NCBI GenBank assembly: GCA_937901865.1
Contig: CALDID010000270.1
Location: 1 to 12,415 of the forward strand
Source: an uncultured Treponema sp.
Lineage (GTDB): Bacteria; Spirochaetota; Spirochaetia; Treponematales; Treponemataceae
Length of the DNA: 12,415 nt
Reading direction: 5' to 3'
Shown here: one piece after another, positions 11,717 through 12,415 of the stretch
Layout of the letters: each line of letters starts with the position of its first letter
Numbering within the stretch: position 1 is the first letter of the stretch
Position numbers and translations under genes: made by a program
The notes under the pieces: model-generated
Told to the model about the DNA's origin: nothing
Database searches by the model: none
Seen by the model: the letters and a program-made list of their open reading frames with translations, nothing else

Positions 11717-12292
11717 TTATGGACGTTTATAAACAAGACCGTTTTTTCTTCGTTTCTCAAAATCCTTTTTCCAGTTTTCATGTATTTGATTTGACATATC
11801 TGCATATTTTTCATGAGCCTCTTCGGGATATATAAACTTGAATTCCCAATTCTCTGCTTCTGCTTTGTGATTGTAGACTGTCATATTATTTTCTAACTGA
11901 TTGAATCTTTCGATAAGTTCTGTATGCTTTCTTACGATGTCAGGATAATTTCTTGTACTCGGAATTTGCATAGAATCTTCAATAGATTTCATAATATTGA
12001 TAAGTTCCATATACTCATCATCAATTTCATTTTTCATTTCTTCGTTTATAGGTGAAAAATATCCATCATTAAAGAGTTCATCAATTTGCAAAAGTAATCC
12101 ATCACATTCTTCTTTTGCAAATTGCAGTTTCCTTTCTAAATCAGCTTTTTTCTTTTTAGCTTTTTCATCTGTTTCAGATTCTGATATTTTTCTCAAACAT
12201 TTTTTTAATTCTTTATATGTCAGAAAGTAATTATTGAGGCTATGATTTAATTTTTGAAACAAATCCAATAGTTCATTTATCTTGTTTTTCAT
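11717..12292 (-). CDS. 191-aa coiled-coil protein of unknown function
   Basis: The start is ATG 12292 (MKNKINELLDLFQKLNHSLN) with a perfect AAGGAGG (plus-strand CCTCCTT 12297-12303) five bases before it; the longer open frame to 12397 is rejected. Residues 1-100 are strongly helical with heptads and a Lys/Glu-rich stretch (ESETDEKAKKKKADLERKL), predicting a coiled coil; 100-160 continue with acidic helices (NEIDDEYMELINIMKSIEDS); the end is basic (WKKDFEKRRKNGLVYKRP). No signal peptide, membrane segment or catalytic motif. AT-rich and in the opposite direction to its left neighbours. The family is not recognised; a structural or partner-binding protein is the safest reading. AT-rich TATATT/TATTAT lies just upstream (12313-12323) as a likely -10. 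Confidence 0.8.
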   Translation of the reverse strand: MKNKINELLDLFQKLNHSLNNYFLTYKELKKCLRKISESETDEKAKKKKADLERKLQFAKEECDGLLLQIDELFNDGYFSPINEEMKNEIDDEYMELINIMKSIEDSMQIPSTRNYPDIVRKHTELIERFNQLENNMTVYNHKAEAENWEFKFIYPEEAHEKYADMSNQIHENWKKDFEKRRKNGLVYKRP

Positions 12293-12368
12293 AAAACCTC
12301 CTTCTACATAAATAATATAGTTACTTTTGGTTTGAAAATTCCAGAAAAAACGATTTTTTTCTTTTGCA

Positions 12369-12415
12369 CTAAATAAAATAAGTACGGTGAGGAACATCGG
12401 AATTGACGACTATGG
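12369..12415 (-). other. Contig edge, possible C-terminal end of an upstream gene
   Basis: The minus strand reads IVVNSDVPHRTYFI then TAG (plus CTA 12369-12371). A plus-strand frame (TVRNIGIDDY) is also open to the edge. Too short to decide between them. Confidence 0.2.

Overview
The window reads as one contig from a host-associated spirochaete, most likely a Treponema. This rests on gene content, strong AGGAG ribosome sites, the mixed GC style, and the look of the MurJ, chemotaxis-receptor and carbamoyltransferase sequences; there is no rRNA or marker gene to prove it. The first 32 bases are not biological: they match the Illumina TruSeq read-1 adapter. Next come about 600 bases of tailed-phage structural genes (a small head-tail type protein and a minor tail protein Z N-terminus). 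These run in frame, through a GGCGGC junction near 636-650, into the C-terminus of the lipid II flippase MurJ. I read that join as an assembly or amplification chimera.

From about 980 to 7100 the window is an accessory island of small mobile and defence-type modules: a 63-aa protein plus GNAT acetyltransferase pair; an intact RelB-like antitoxin with an internally deleted YafQ-type toxin; chemotaxis-receptor remnants split by a 134-bp palindromic element; a 41-nt tandem repeat array; a long co-directional run made of a 234-aa unknown protein, VapBC, an MNT nucleotidyltransferase with an internally deleted HEPN partner, and a beta-class DNA methyltransferase with no visible endonuclease; then an Abi/HEPN protein. 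Most modules carry their own promoter or are joined by ATGA stop/start overlaps. Toxins are repeatedly broken while their antitoxins stay open.

From 7133 to 8748 lie a secreted protein built of nine 63-bp (21-residue) WYEYDSxGNxIH repeats and a 274-aa ornithine-carbamoyltransferase-family protein that keeps the carbamoyl-phosphate motif but has changed ornithine-side motifs.

From about 8750 to the end the DNA is visibly more AT-rich. It holds overlapping remnants on both strands, an inverted repeat that brackets a -10 box, and a tight three-gene operon (9344-11244): a uracil-DNA-glycosylase-fold protein followed by two membrane proteins, the second with a long Ala/Gly-rich hydrophobic half. 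This is the best candidate here for an undescribed system. A remnant-rich gap with a possible 27-aa membrane peptide follows, then a coiled-coil protein on the minus strand.
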